Positions 28,803 to 38,267 of a stretch of DNA of 64,000 bases are shown here, piece by piece (position 1 is the first letter of the stretch; the number at the start of each line of letters is the position of its first letter). Where the stretch lies: NCBI RefSeq assembly GCF_024790395.1, contig NZ_JAJISC010000001.1:707686-771685 (forward strand). The letters are read 5' to 3'. The notes under the pieces are model-generated. The model worked only from the letters and a program-made list of their open reading frames with translations. It had not been told where the DNA came from and ran no database searches. The translations under genes and the position numbers were made by a program. The stretch is from Halomonas dongshanensis. Its GTDB lineage: Bacteria > Pseudomonadota > Gammaproteobacteria > Pseudomonadales > Halomonadaceae.

Positions 28803-29017
28803 CGCTTCCGGTTCCTGGTATTTATCGCCACTACAAAGGCGCCCTGTACGAAGTGCTCGGCACCTCCCTGCACAGCGAAACCGAGGAATACCTCGTGGTT
28901 TACCGGGCCCTTTACGGCGAATATGGCCTTTGGGTGCGCCCATTGGAGATGTTCGTCGAAGCCGTCACGGTCGGCGATACGCTACAGGCGCGCTTTGCGT
29001 TGGAAAAGGCGTTTTAA
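28799..29017 (+). CDS. DUF1653 domain protein
   Basis: A 72-residue protein made almost only of the DUF1653 domain: PGIYRHYKGALYEVLGTSLH, then ETEEYLVVYRALYGEYGLWVRP and MF at the end of the core. Function is unknown; small proteins of this family are beta-rich. The ATGA overlap with the LysR stop means coupled translation, which ties it to the regulator transcript, though it is often found alone in other genomes. Confidence 0.88.
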   Translation: MTLPVPGIYRHYKGALYEVLGTSLHSETEEYLVVYRALYGEYGLWVRPLEMFVEAVTVGDTLQARFALEKAF

Positions 29018-29046
29018 AGCGTAAAACTCGTCCCACGTTCGCTATG

Positions 29047-29079
29047 AAAAACGCCCCGGCCAATAACCCGGCTGGGGCG
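29047..29079 (-). terminator. Rho-independent terminator for the COG0523 gene
   Basis: On the minus strand CGCCCCAGCC and GGCCGGGGCG pair (one G-U) around an eight-base loop and are followed by TTTTT. It is 70 bases after the stop of the minus-strand GTPase gene and also lies between convergent genes. Confidence 0.75.
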
Positions 29080-29148
29080 CTCAGAAATGATTACTAGCAC
29101 AGGCAAACCGTACTGTCTTGCCAGTGTGGCGATATCAATTGCAGCCAC

Positions 29149-30375
<1,227 letters not shown>

Positions 30376-30403
30376 TGCTAGGACCTCTAAATGGGTTTTG
30401 AAA

Positions 30404-30418
30404 TGTAATATTATAACA
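30404..30418. promoter_or_regulatory. Zur operator
   Basis: TGTAATATTATAACA differs from the proteobacterial Zur core TGTTATAATATAACA at two of 15 positions, and is itself nearly palindromic (six of seven arm pairs). GAAA flanks it on the left as in E. coli sites. It lies 28 bases before the GTPase start. Confidence 0.85.
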
Positions 30419-30571
30419 ATATTGAGTGTTGAGAAAAGGTGGATGAAAAGATGGCTTTCTGACAGCAGTGCTGTTCGCAAGCAGCCAGCGATAGCGCACA
30501 GAGGAGGTAGGCTAGAAAAAGCGAAGAGAGAGGACTACAAGCCAGTACTGATAGGAGGGCGTGGCCAGCCT

Positions 30572-30601
30572 GCCCAAAGCGCCTATGTAGACGCCTTGGG
30601 C
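30572..30601 (-). other. Imperfect hairpin after the PepSY gene
   Basis: GCCCAAAGCGCC and GACGCCTTGGGC pair at 10 of 12 positions around TATGTA, just after the PepSY stop. A second hairpin, GACGCC-TTGGGC-GGCGTC, overlaps its right arm (30590-30607), so two alternative folds are possible. There is no T-run on the minus strand, so termination here is uncertain. Confidence 0.35.
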
Positions 30602-30613
30602 GGCGTCATTTCA

Positions 30614-32005
30614 TCAAGACTGCGACAGTGACTCTTTGCCACTACGCAGCTTTTTCCGCGACAGCCCCCACCAGCGCAGTGCATCGACCACCGCGAAGGC
30701 GAGAAGGCTCACGCCCATGACCGGTAGCGCAAAGCCGAGGGCGATGGCGATGAGGGCGGTAACCAGCTTGATACCCAGCGGTAGCTTGAGCCAGGGCTCG
30801 CTAACGGTGGGAAAGCGCTGACCGCTCGCGGCATTCAAACGCCGCCATGCCATGCGGTAGCCCCAGAAGATGAGCGTCACGAGGCCCAGCGCGATCATTG
30901 CCAGTACCAGCTGGTTGGCGAGGCCAAACATCACGCCCATGTGCAGATCCACTCCCCAGCGGGTCAGCTTGGCCGCCAATGGAAAGGTGGTGAAGTCGGT
31001 TTGATCGAGCACGGCCATGCTTTGCGGGTGCAGCGCTACCTGATCGACCTGGGTGGGCCAGCGGCGATCGATTTCGGCTACGCGCCAGGCTTGGCCACTG
31101 GCGGCGGGAGGCGCGAGCTGGATACGTGTAGCGTCGAGCCCAGCGGCGCGTGCAGCACCCAAAGCGCGGTCGAAGTCAGTCAGCGCAAACGAAGATGCCA
31201 TGGCCATAGGAGCGGCGCTGTGCCCGGCATGGTTATGCTCGGCGTGTGGGTCTGACGTCTCTGTCGTAGCCTGTTCGAGAGAGGTAGAGACGCTGGGCGT
31301 GCCCCAGTTCATTGCGCTGCGCAGCTCGCCGATATTGCCCCCGGCCCACTTGGACCACGTAAGTCCCGTGGCCGAAAAGAACAAAAGCCCCACAGCAATG
31401 ACGGCGCCAATCGTGGCATGGCGGCGCCGAGTCGCCAACGCAGGGCCTGCCCGCTTGAGCGAGCGGCGCTGCCATAGCCACAGCACGATACCGCCGAGCG
31501 CGGCGATCCACAGCCACGAGGCGGCCAGTTCGCTGTAGAGCCTGCCGGTATCGCCCAGCAGCAGCTGGCGGTGGAAATGGTCAATAGCGGTGCGCAGCGG
31601 CAAGATACCGCTGGTGCCGTAAACGGTGGTATCGCCCCTTACCTCGAGCGAGCCTGGGTCGATGAAGATAGCGCGGTGTTCCGACGGGCCAAGCGTTTCA
31701 TCGCTGAACATGATGCGGCTGGTGGCGCCGGGCTCGGGCGCTGGGCGCACGGCGCTGGGGAGCGTATCGGTCTCCAGATAGCGTTGGGCCGTGGCGACTT
31801 GATCGGCCAGCGGCTGCTCGGGGACCTGCGAAGTTGCCGTCAGCGCATCGCGGTAGACCCAGCTTTCAAGCGGCGGGCTCAACAGATAAGCAATGGCAGA
31901 GAGCGCGGCCACCAGAATGAAAGGACCGATGAACAGCCCTACGTAGAAATGCAGGCGGGTGAGTATCGCGAACAGCAGTTTGCTCGTGCGCGTCGAGGGG
32001 GCCAT
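30614..32005 (-). CDS. PepSY-associated transmembrane protein with His-rich loop
   Basis: A 463-residue inner-membrane protein of the iron-regulated PepSY_TM family (PiuB/FoxB-like), whose better known members reduce or process siderophore-bound iron at the periplasmic face. Membrane segments lie at about 17-42, 160-178, 197-214, 368-390 and 410-455, with periplasmic PepSY regions between. A short His-rich stretch DPHAEHNHAGH (residues 252-262) sits in the loop after WSKWAGG and could bind metal. The neighbour is a zinc-regulated GTPase gene. Substrate is not known. Confidence 0.8.
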   Translation of the reverse strand: MAPSTRTSKLLFAILTRLHFYVGLFIGPFILVAALSAIAYLLSPPLESWVYRDALTATSQVPEQPLADQVATAQRYLETDTLPSAVRPAPEPGATSRIMFSDETLGPSEHRAIFIDPGSLEVRGDTTVYGTSGILPLRTAIDHFHRQLLLGDTGRLYSELAASWLWIAALGGIVLWLWQRRSLKRAGPALATRRRHATIGAVIAVGLLFFSATGLTWSKWAGGNIGELRSAMNWGTPSVSTSLEQATTETSDPHAEHNHAGHSAAPMAMASSFALTDFDRALGAARAAGLDATRIQLAPPAASGQAWRVAEIDRRWPTQVDQVALHPQSMAVLDQTDFTTFPLAAKLTRWGVDLHMGVMFGLANQLVLAMIALGLVTLIFWGYRMAWRRLNAASGQRFPTVSEPWLKLPLGIKLVTALIAIALGFALPVMGVSLLAFAVVDALRWWGLSRKKLRSGKESLSQS

Positions 32006-32112
32006 GACGTTTTCCTGATCAGGGTGTTTTTTTATGTGGCGCCATGGTACGCCAACTTTAAATGTCCCTAGGCGCGACGAAAGGTCGCATTACTATGCTC
32101 GCCAAAGCGATG

Positions 32113-33048
32113 TCAGTGGCGGTAGAGCGCCTGGGAGGGAGCCTCGCCGAACAGGCGCTTGTAGTCGCGGGCAAACTGCCCCAGATGGTAGAAGCCCCAA
32201 AAGGTAGCGATCTCGGTCACCGTTTGCGGTGGCTCGGCGGCCAATAGCGCTCGACGCACTCGATTGAGCCGCGTCAAACGAAGAAACTGCAGCGGGCTGA
32301 TACCCAGAATCGAGGTAAAGCTGTATTGCAGAGTGCGTCGGCTGGCGTGGGTGAGCTGGCACAGGGCGTCCATGGTGACGGGCGTATCGGGGTGGGTATC
32401 CAGGTGGCGCTTCACCACCTCGACAATGGCTTTACGGTGTGCATGGCTTGGCGGCGGCGGGGCGGCACGTTGTCGGGTTTGAAGTAGGGCAAGCAGCGCA
32501 GTGGCCGCCAAGTCTCGCTGCAGTCCCTCGGCCAGGGGGCATCGGCTTAAATAGAGCAAACGCTCGAGCACGACCGTCACCGCTTGCAGCGTCGTTTGCC
32601 CCACCGGGTGTCGTGCGCTCTGCGGCCAAGCGTCGTCGAGTACCACGCCCCGGCGCTTGGCCATCGTCTCAAGCGCCTCCCTATCAACGACGATGCCGTA
32701 GATATCGAAGCCTTTCGGGGTGATGAGTTCGAAGTCCTTTCCGCCGGGGCGGCACATGACCTCATCGCGCTCCAGGGCCTGCCCATCGATGCGCCCTGCA
32801 ACGGGCTTAGCCGGTAGCCCGATCCAGAGCGAATGCGCCCATACGCGGCATTGCTGGCGCAGCGCGAGGGCAGTGTGCTCCTTGAAGACCTGCAGCCCAG
32901 GCAGCAGGAGTTCATCCAAGCGGCCATAGAAGCGGCCTTCGCCCAGCTGGTCGTACTCCTGCTGCCAGCGGCTTAGATGATGTGCCTGCTCGTCGGCGTC
33001 GAACGCCTCTTGGGTGCATCGTTTCGGTGCAAATGGCGTATCGAACAT
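32113..33048 (-). CDS. AraC-family regulator resembling EutR
   Basis: A 311-residue regulator. The N-terminal half matches the effector region of EutR (the ethanolamine/B12-responsive regulator), for example WQQEYDQLGEGRFYG, LLPGLQVFKEHTALALRQ and RPGGKDFELITP. The C-terminal AraC helix-turn-helix (about 205-305) has ALCQLTHASRRTLQYSF and TEIATFWGFYHLGQFARDYK. ATG 33048 follows GGGAGA; an upstream ATG at 33066 lacks one. It diverges from an ethanolamine permease gene, which agrees with the resemblance. No cobalamin-dependent lyase genes are in the window. Confidence 0.85.
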   Translation of the reverse strand: MFDTPFAPKRCTQEAFDADEQAHHLSRWQQEYDQLGEGRFYGRLDELLLPGLQVFKEHTALALRQQCRVWAHSLWIGLPAKPVAGRIDGQALERDEVMCRPGGKDFELITPKGFDIYGIVVDREALETMAKRRGVVLDDAWPQSARHPVGQTTLQAVTVVLERLLYLSRCPLAEGLQRDLAATALLALLQTRQRAAPPPPSHAHRKAIVEVVKRHLDTHPDTPVTMDALCQLTHASRRTLQYSFTSILGISPLQFLRLTRLNRVRRALLAAEPPQTVTEIATFWGFYHLGQFARDYKRLFGEAPSQALYRH

Positions 33049-33246
33049 GGCCGTCGTTTCTCCCATTGTCTGCGAGAAATACTCTTATTTTTTTATAAGT
33101 ATCTGTTTGCAAATTGTTTTTCGATCGGTCTGTGGTTTTGCCGAAAAGCGATACTGAGCAATGACCGCGAGCGCTATGGTGATAAAAGCAATATCCGTTC
33201 CATACGACTCGCGTCTTTTGATGCGCTCAACAACAGGGACAAGACG

Positions 33247-34680
33247 ATGGCAGAACCTTCGATCGATCAGGCATATCTGGCGCGGCGCCAACTGCGCAAA
33301 GGCACGGCGGGCTGGCTGTTGCTGGCAGGCCTTGGGGTCTCCTACGTGATTTCCGGCGACTTTGCGGGCTGGAATTTCGGCATTGCCGAGGCTGGATGGG
33401 GCGGCTTTGCCGTGGCAGCGTGTCTTATGGCGCTGATGTACCTAGCCCTGGTGCTGTCGCTGGCGGAGATGTCGGCGGCCATTCCGGCGGCAGGCGGCGG
33501 GTATAGCTTTGCCCGTCAGGCGATGGGCCCGGCGGGTGGGTATCTCACCGGGCTTGCGGTATTGATCGAATACGCCCTGGCGCCTGCGGCCATCGTGATC
33601 TTCATCGGCTCGGCGGTAGAGGCGCTGACCGGGCTCAACGGCCCGCTGGTATATCTACTCTTCTATGCCGTTTTCATCGGCATTCACCTGACCGGTGTAG
33701 GCGAGGCGCTCAAGGTGATGATGGTGGTCAGCGGTCTTGCCGTGTTCGCCATTCTGGCCACGGCGGCGGCGCTGTTCGGCAATTTCGATGCGGCCAACCT
33801 GTTCGATATCGCCCCTAGCGATGCGCTTGGGGCCAACGCTTTCATGCCCTATGGCTGGTACGGCATTTGGGCGGCGCTGCCGTTTGGCATGTGGCTCTTT
33901 TTGGCCGTCGAAGGCGTGCCTCTGGCGGCCGAAGAGGCCAAGGACCCGGCCCGCGACATGCCCAAAGGGATTATCGCGGCGATGCTGTTCTTGCTCTTCA
34001 CGGCGCTTCTGGTCGTGGTGCTGCTGGCCGGTGCCGCCGGGGCCGAGGCGATCGGGCAAAGCGGCGTGCCGCTGGTCGATGCGCTCAACGTCGCCGGTCA
34101 TCCGCTGTTGGCTACCGTCGTCAACGTGCTCGGGCTTGCTGGGTTGATCGCCTCCTTCTTCTCGATCATCTATGGCTATAGCCGCCTAGTGTTCGCACTG
34201 TCGCGCGCGGGGTATTTGCCGCGGCGGCTATCGCTCACCAGCGAGCGCAAGGTTCCCACGCTTGCGCTCATCGTTCCGGGAGTTTTCGGCTTTCTGGTGT
34301 CACTAAGCGGGGCGGGGGATCTGATTTTGGCCATGGCGGTGGTGGGGGCCACACTCTCTTATGCGCTGATGGCGCTAAGCCATATCCTGCTGCGCTTGAA
34401 GCGTCCTGATCTACCTCGCCCCTATAAGACGCCGGGCGGTGTGGTGACCTCGGGCGTGGCGCTCGCGCTCTCGCTGGTGGCATTGACTGGGGTCTATGCC
34501 TTCGACCCGCGTGCGTTCAACTACACGCTGCTGCTCTTTGCCGTAGGCGCGGCCTACTTCTTCCTCTATAGCCAACATACCCTGGTGGCAAAAAGCGCCG
34601 ACGAAGAGTTTGCTCTGGTGAGTACGACGCCCGAACAGGATCTGCGGCGCGGGGTAGCGGCTATGGCGCTCAAGTCATAG
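33247..34680 (+). CDS. eat: Ethanolamine permease (APC family)
   Basis: A 477-residue amino acid-polyamine-organocation transporter closest to ethanolamine permeases (Eat). It has about 12 membrane helices; SYVISGDFAGWNFGIAEAG near residue 30 and AAGGGYSFARQAMGPAGG near 80 are typical. The ATG follows AGGGA and 180 bases separate it from the divergent EutR-like gene. It should import ethanolamine, a phospholipid breakdown product used as nitrogen or carbon source. An in-frame upstream extension of 90 codons is rejected because it crosses the divergent promoter. Confidence 0.88.
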   Translation: MAEPSIDQAYLARRQLRKGTAGWLLLAGLGVSYVISGDFAGWNFGIAEAGWGGFAVAACLMALMYLALVLSLAEMSAAIPAAGGGYSFARQAMGPAGGYLTGLAVLIEYALAPAAIVIFIGSAVEALTGLNGPLVYLLFYAVFIGIHLTGVGEALKVMMVVSGLAVFAILATAAALFGNFDAANLFDIAPSDALGANAFMPYGWYGIWAALPFGMWLFLAVEGVPLAAEEAKDPARDMPKGIIAAMLFLLFTALLVVVLLAGAAGAEAIGQSGVPLVDALNVAGHPLLATVVNVLGLAGLIASFFSIIYGYSRLVFALSRAGYLPRRLSLTSERKVPTLALIVPGVFGFLVSLSGAGDLILAMAVVGATLSYALMALSHILLRLKRPDLPRPYKTPGGVVTSGVALALSLVALTGVYAFDPRAFNYTLLLFAVGAAYFFLYSQHTLVAKSADEEFALVSTTPEQDLRRGVAAMALKS

Positions 34681-34772
34681 CCTTTATATCGTGCCCATGG
34701 TGGCATCGGCTATGCTGACAGCGGCCAGGCGTTTGCCTGGCCGCAATGACATTCAGGCGTTTCGAGGTCAGC

Positions 34773-35486
34773 ATGGCACAAGCTCCGCACCTAGTGGTTT
34801 TCAGTGGATCCGGCATTAGCGTCGAGAGTGGCATCAAGACGTTTCGCGCCAGCGACGGCCTATGGGAAGAGCATCCCGTGGAGGAGGTGGCCACCCCCGA
34901 AGGCTGGCAGCGCGACCCGCAAAAGGTGCTGACGTTTTACGACCAGCGGCGTGAGCAGATTCGTAAGGCCAAGCCCAACGCGGCGCACTTGGCGCTCGCA
35001 AGCCTCGAAGCTGCGGGTTTTAGGGTCAGCGTCATCACCCAGAATATCGATGACCTGCACGAGCGAGCGGGCTCGACGAGCGTTTTGCATCTACACGGTG
35101 AAGCGCTCGTGGCGCGCTCATCGGTCGATCAGCGGTTGCGTTACCCGCTGCCCAAGGGAGGCATCGCGCTGGGCGATCTTTGCGATAAAGGCAGCCAATT
35201 GCGCCCAGATGTAGTGTGGTTCGGTGAAGCCGTGCCGCTCTTTGGCGAAGCCTGCGATCTCGCCGCCGAGGCGGATTTCTTCCTTGTCGTGGGCACTTCA
35301 CTCACGGTGATGCCAGCCGCGTCGCTGCTGCGCTACATCGATACCGCTACCCCCTGCGCGCTGGTCGACCCCGACGCCAAAGCGCTCACGCCTCCCGGCG
35401 TACTCGCCATCGAAGCCGCCGCAGGCGAAGGCGTGCCTAGACTGGTCGAGCACTGGAAGCGTGTGGGGGCGCTAACGCTGCCTTGA
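34773..35486 (+). CDS. Zinc-less sirtuin, NAD-dependent protein deacylase
   Basis: A 237-residue Sir2 protein removing acyl groups from lysines using NAD. Motifs: FSGSGISVESGIKTFR near residue 10, TQNIDDLH near 89, catalytic His108 in LHLHGE, VVWFGE and VGTSL. Tyr56 and Arg59 (FYDQR) match the Y-x-x-R pair of class III enzymes that prefer succinyl/malonyl-lysine. Between residues 109 and 150 only one cysteine (137) remains, so the usual four-cysteine zinc module is missing. ATG 34773 follows an AGGT-type site; ATG 34746 is also possible. Context: 92 bases after eat, same strand. Confidence 0.85.
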   Translation: MAQAPHLVVFSGSGISVESGIKTFRASDGLWEEHPVEEVATPEGWQRDPQKVLTFYDQRREQIRKAKPNAAHLALASLEAAGFRVSVITQNIDDLHERAGSTSVLHLHGEALVARSSVDQRLRYPLPKGGIALGDLCDKGSQLRPDVVWFGEAVPLFGEACDLAAEADFFLVVGTSLTVMPAASLLRYIDTATPCALVDPDAKALTPPGVLAIEAAAGEGVPRLVEHWKRVGALTLP

Positions 35487-35497
35487 TGGAGCCGTCG

Positions 35498-36766
35498 TTA
35501 GCGTAAGAACCAGGTCTTCATTGCATCGGTGATGCGCGTCATCTCCTCTTCGGTAGTAATGTAGGCGGGCATGGTGTAGAGCCAGCGGCCTATCGGGCGC
35601 AGCCAAACACCGCGCTTACGAGCGAAGGCGGCCACGCCTTCCAGTTGGGCGGAAGTATGGGTTTCGATGACGGCGGTAGCACCGAGAAGACGGACGTCGG
35701 TAATAGCAGGGTGCGCCCTGAGTGCTGTGTCGTCGAGCAGTTCGCGTCGCAATATGTGGTTCAAGCTCGCAATCTTACCGAGGTAGTCCTCCTCTTCGAA
35801 AACGGCGATGCTCTCCAGCGCAACGCGACAGGCCAGAGGGTTGCCCATGAAGGTGGGCCCGTGCATGAAGGCATGCTCGGCGGTATCGCCGATGAACGCT
35901 GCGTGCACGCGATCGATGGCCAAAGTGGCGGCGTGACCCAAGTAGCCCCCAGTGAGACCTTTAGAGAGCACCATGATATCCGGGGTGACCTTGGCGTGGT
36001 CGGCGGCAAACCACTGCCCGGTGCGCCCGAAGCCCGTGGCGACCTCATCGAAAATTAGCAGCACGTCGAAGTCGTCACACAGCTTGCGGGCGCCGCGCAG
36101 GTAGGCGGGAGAGGTCATGTTCAGCCCTCCCGCTGCCTGCAGCAACGGCTCCATGAGCAGAGCGGCGATCTCGTGATGGTGGCGTTCGAGCAGCTGGCGT
36201 AAACCCGCAAGATCGGCCTCGACTTGATGGGGCTGCGCATCGAAAGGCGCGCGAGGCGCGGGGGCGAAAAGGTGCTGGGGAAGCAGCCCGGCGAAGAGCT
36301 GGTGCATGCCCTCCTCGGGATCGCACACCGCCATGCAGCCGGTGGTATCGCCGTGGTAAGCCTTCATCAGTGACAGCATCCGGCGTTTTTCGGGCTTCCC
36401 GGTTAGGCGCTGGTACTGCAGCGCCATCTTCATCGCCACCTCCATGCCCACCGAGCCGCTATCGGAGTAGAACACGTGATTCAAGCCAGAGGGCGTTAGT
36501 TCGACGAGACGCGTTGCCAGCCGCTCGGCAGGGGCATGAGTGAGGCCGCCGAGCATGACGTGGCAAAGCTCGCCCGCCTGCTCGCGCAGCGCCGCCACTA
36601 GCCGAGGATGGGCGTAGCCGTGAATCATGCACCACCACGAGCAGGTGGCATCGAGCAGCCTTTCGCCCGTGTCGAGTTTGAAATGCGCGCCTTCGCCACC
36701 CACGACGCGAAGCGGCGGCGCCTGGGTTTTGAGGTGGGCATAGGGGGGCCAAACGGGGGAGGTCAT
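35498..36766 (-). CDS. bioA: Adenosylmethionine-8-amino-7-oxononanoate aminotransferase
   Basis: Makes 7,8-diaminononanoate using S-adenosylmethionine as amino donor in the biotin pathway. The 422-residue class-III aminotransferase shows DATCSWWCMIHGYAHPR near residue 38, DEVATGFGRTG near 225, and VLSKGLTGGYLG with the PLP lysine near 275. The ATGA overlap with bioD couples translation. It is the last gene of the bioB-F-H-C-D-A operon. Confidence 0.97.
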   Translation of the reverse strand: MTSPVWPPYAHLKTQAPPLRVVGGEGAHFKLDTGERLLDATCSWWCMIHGYAHPRLVAALREQAGELCHVMLGGLTHAPAERLATRLVELTPSGLNHVFYSDSGSVGMEVAMKMALQYQRLTGKPEKRRMLSLMKAYHGDTTGCMAVCDPEEGMHQLFAGLLPQHLFAPAPRAPFDAQPHQVEADLAGLRQLLERHHHEIAALLMEPLLQAAGGLNMTSPAYLRGARKLCDDFDVLLIFDEVATGFGRTGQWFAADHAKVTPDIMVLSKGLTGGYLGHAATLAIDRVHAAFIGDTAEHAFMHGPTFMGNPLACRVALESIAVFEEEDYLGKIASLNHILRRELLDDTALRAHPAITDVRLLGATAVIETHTSAQLEGVAAFARKRGVWLRPIGRWLYTMPAYITTEEEMTRITDAMKTWFLR

Positions 36767-37494
36767 GGGGCTCTCCTTTGGGGCGGTGCTGATAGCAAGG
36801 GTGCCACACTCAGGAAAGCGCTAACGGTCTTGGCACTCGGAGCGTCTAGATGGGGCGCGACACCAAGACAAGGGGCATTAAGCGAGCTATGAAGCCTTGC
36901 CAGCGTAGCGGCGAAGCGCGTGGGGTGAGCGGCGAAGTCGCCATCGACCGCACTGCCCACCCACCCCGCTAGGTGCAGGCCATCGGCGTGGATCGCTCGG
37001 GCACTAAGTAGAGCGTGATTCAGACAGCCGAGCTTGAGCCCCACGACCAGCACGACGGGAAGCGCCAGCTGCTTTACCACATCGGCGAGCGACTCTTGCG
37101 CATTGAGCGGAACATACCAACCACCGGCGCCTTCGATCAGCGTCAGGCTGTCAAGCCGCGCCTCCATTCGCGTTGTAAGGCGCGCTTTGAGATGCTCGGC
37201 CACCTCGACAGCCGTCAGCGGTACGCCCACTTCTGCAGCGGCTATGTGAGGTGCAATGGCGGGGGCAAAGGCCCAGCGGTTGACCGTTGCGTAGTCGACG
37301 GTGGGGTAGCTCTGCGCCTGTAGCGAGAGGGCATCCGCATTGCGCAACCCTTCGGGCGTCTCTTCGCATCCCGAGGCGATGGGTTTAAGGCCAAGTGAGC
37401 CAAGGCCCTGGGTTCTTGCTTGATATAGCAAGGCGCTAGTGACCAGCGTTTTACCCGCGTCGGTATCGGTTCCCGTGACGAAGAAGGTGCTCAT
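36763..37494 (-). CDS. bioD: Dethiobiotin synthetase
   Basis: Closes the ureido ring of dethiobiotin from diaminononanoate, CO2 and ATP. The 243-residue P-loop protein starts FFVTGTDTDAGKTLVTSAL with the nucleotide-binding loop, and GLKPIASGCEET and EGAGGWYVPL are the substrate-binding motifs. It overlaps bioC and bioA by four bases on each side. Confidence 0.97.
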   Translation of the reverse strand: MSTFFVTGTDTDAGKTLVTSALLYQARTQGLGSLGLKPIASGCEETPEGLRNADALSLQAQSYPTVDYATVNRWAFAPAIAPHIAAAEVGVPLTAVEVAEHLKARLTTRMEARLDSLTLIEGAGGWYVPLNAQESLADVVKQLALPVVLVVGLKLGCLNHALLSARAIHADGLHLAGWVGSAVDGDFAAHPTRFAATLARLHSSLNAPCLGVAPHLDAPSAKTVSAFLSVAPLLSAPPQRRAP

Positions 37495-38267
37495 GGGGTC
37501 TTCTCCAGGCAGAGAATGAGACAGCGATAGCTCACCGGCAGCCCCTGCGGTTCGCGAAGCCGCTCGAACCGCGCCGCTGCGACCGCAATATCCTCACGCG
37601 TAACGCGGGCCTGCCCTCGCCCTACCTGCGCACCGATGCCTTTGATCGATGCCTGCACCGCCGAGAGATCGGTATAGAAAAAGCGTAGCGTTCGCTGGGC
37701 CTGACTCACGAGCCTCAGGCCGCTCGCGTCGACGGCCTGGCGTATGTCGTCGAGTGGCGCAAGCGAGAGCAGAGCCTCCGGACGCTGCCAGGCACGGGCG
37801 ATTTCGTCCAGCGTGCCCGGTAAGAGCGTGGTGATATGCGCTTTCCCACCCAGGCTGAGGGTGCGATATAGCTCGTGCATGACGCCTTCCAGGTCGAGGC
37901 ACCACTGCAGGGCGAGGTTGGAAAAGACCAAGTCGATGCTCGCCGCCTGAAAGGGGAGCGCTGCGGCATCGCCCAAATGCCAGTCGATATCGACGCGCTG
38001 GTGCTTGCGGGCTTCGGCCAGCATGCCGGGGGCAATATCGAGGCCGTGGAGGGCGGCGTGGGGGTAACGCTCGGCCAAGCGCCGCGTCCACACGCCCGTG
38101 CCACACCCTACATCCAGTACACAGTTTGCCTGCGCTGGCAGGCTGGGCCAGAGTAGTTCACCGATGGCGCGCTGGGCCCGGGCGCGCCCTTCGTAGCGCG
38201 AGGCCGTGCGTGAAAACGCGTTGGCGACCCGCGCTTGCCAGTCGATTGGCGATATAGACGCGGTCAT
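37491..38267 (-). CDS. bioC: Malonyl-ACP O-methyltransferase
   Basis: Methylates the free carboxyl of malonyl-ACP, disguising it so that fatty acid synthase can build pimeloyl-ACP methyl ester. The 258-residue class-I methyltransferase has VLDVGCGTGVWTRRLAE for SAM binding near residue 50, GLDIAPGMLAEA, and FSNLALQWCLDL near 115, which is typical of BioC. It overlaps bioH and bioD by four bases. Confidence 0.95.
   Translation of the reverse strand: MTASISPIDWQARVANAFSRTASRYEGRARAQRAIGELLWPSLPAQANCVLDVGCGTGVWTRRLAERYPHAALHGLDIAPGMLAEARKHQRVDIDWHLGDAAALPFQAASIDLVFSNLALQWCLDLEGVMHELYRTLSLGGKAHITTLLPGTLDEIARAWQRPEALLSLAPLDDIRQAVDASGLRLVSQAQRTLRFFYTDLSAVQASIKGIGAQVGRGQARVTREDIAVAAARFERLREPQGLPVSYRCLILCLEKTP

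Noticed and set aside
32977..33246. 90-codon upstream extension of the ethanolamine permease
   Set aside because: It would cross the divergent regulator start and promoter; the ATG at 33247 has a ribosome site and family N terminus.
34773..35486. Sirtuin as a pseudogene because of missing zinc cysteines
   Set aside because: Catalytic His, NAD motifs and frame are intact and the replacement segment is ordered, so it looks functional.
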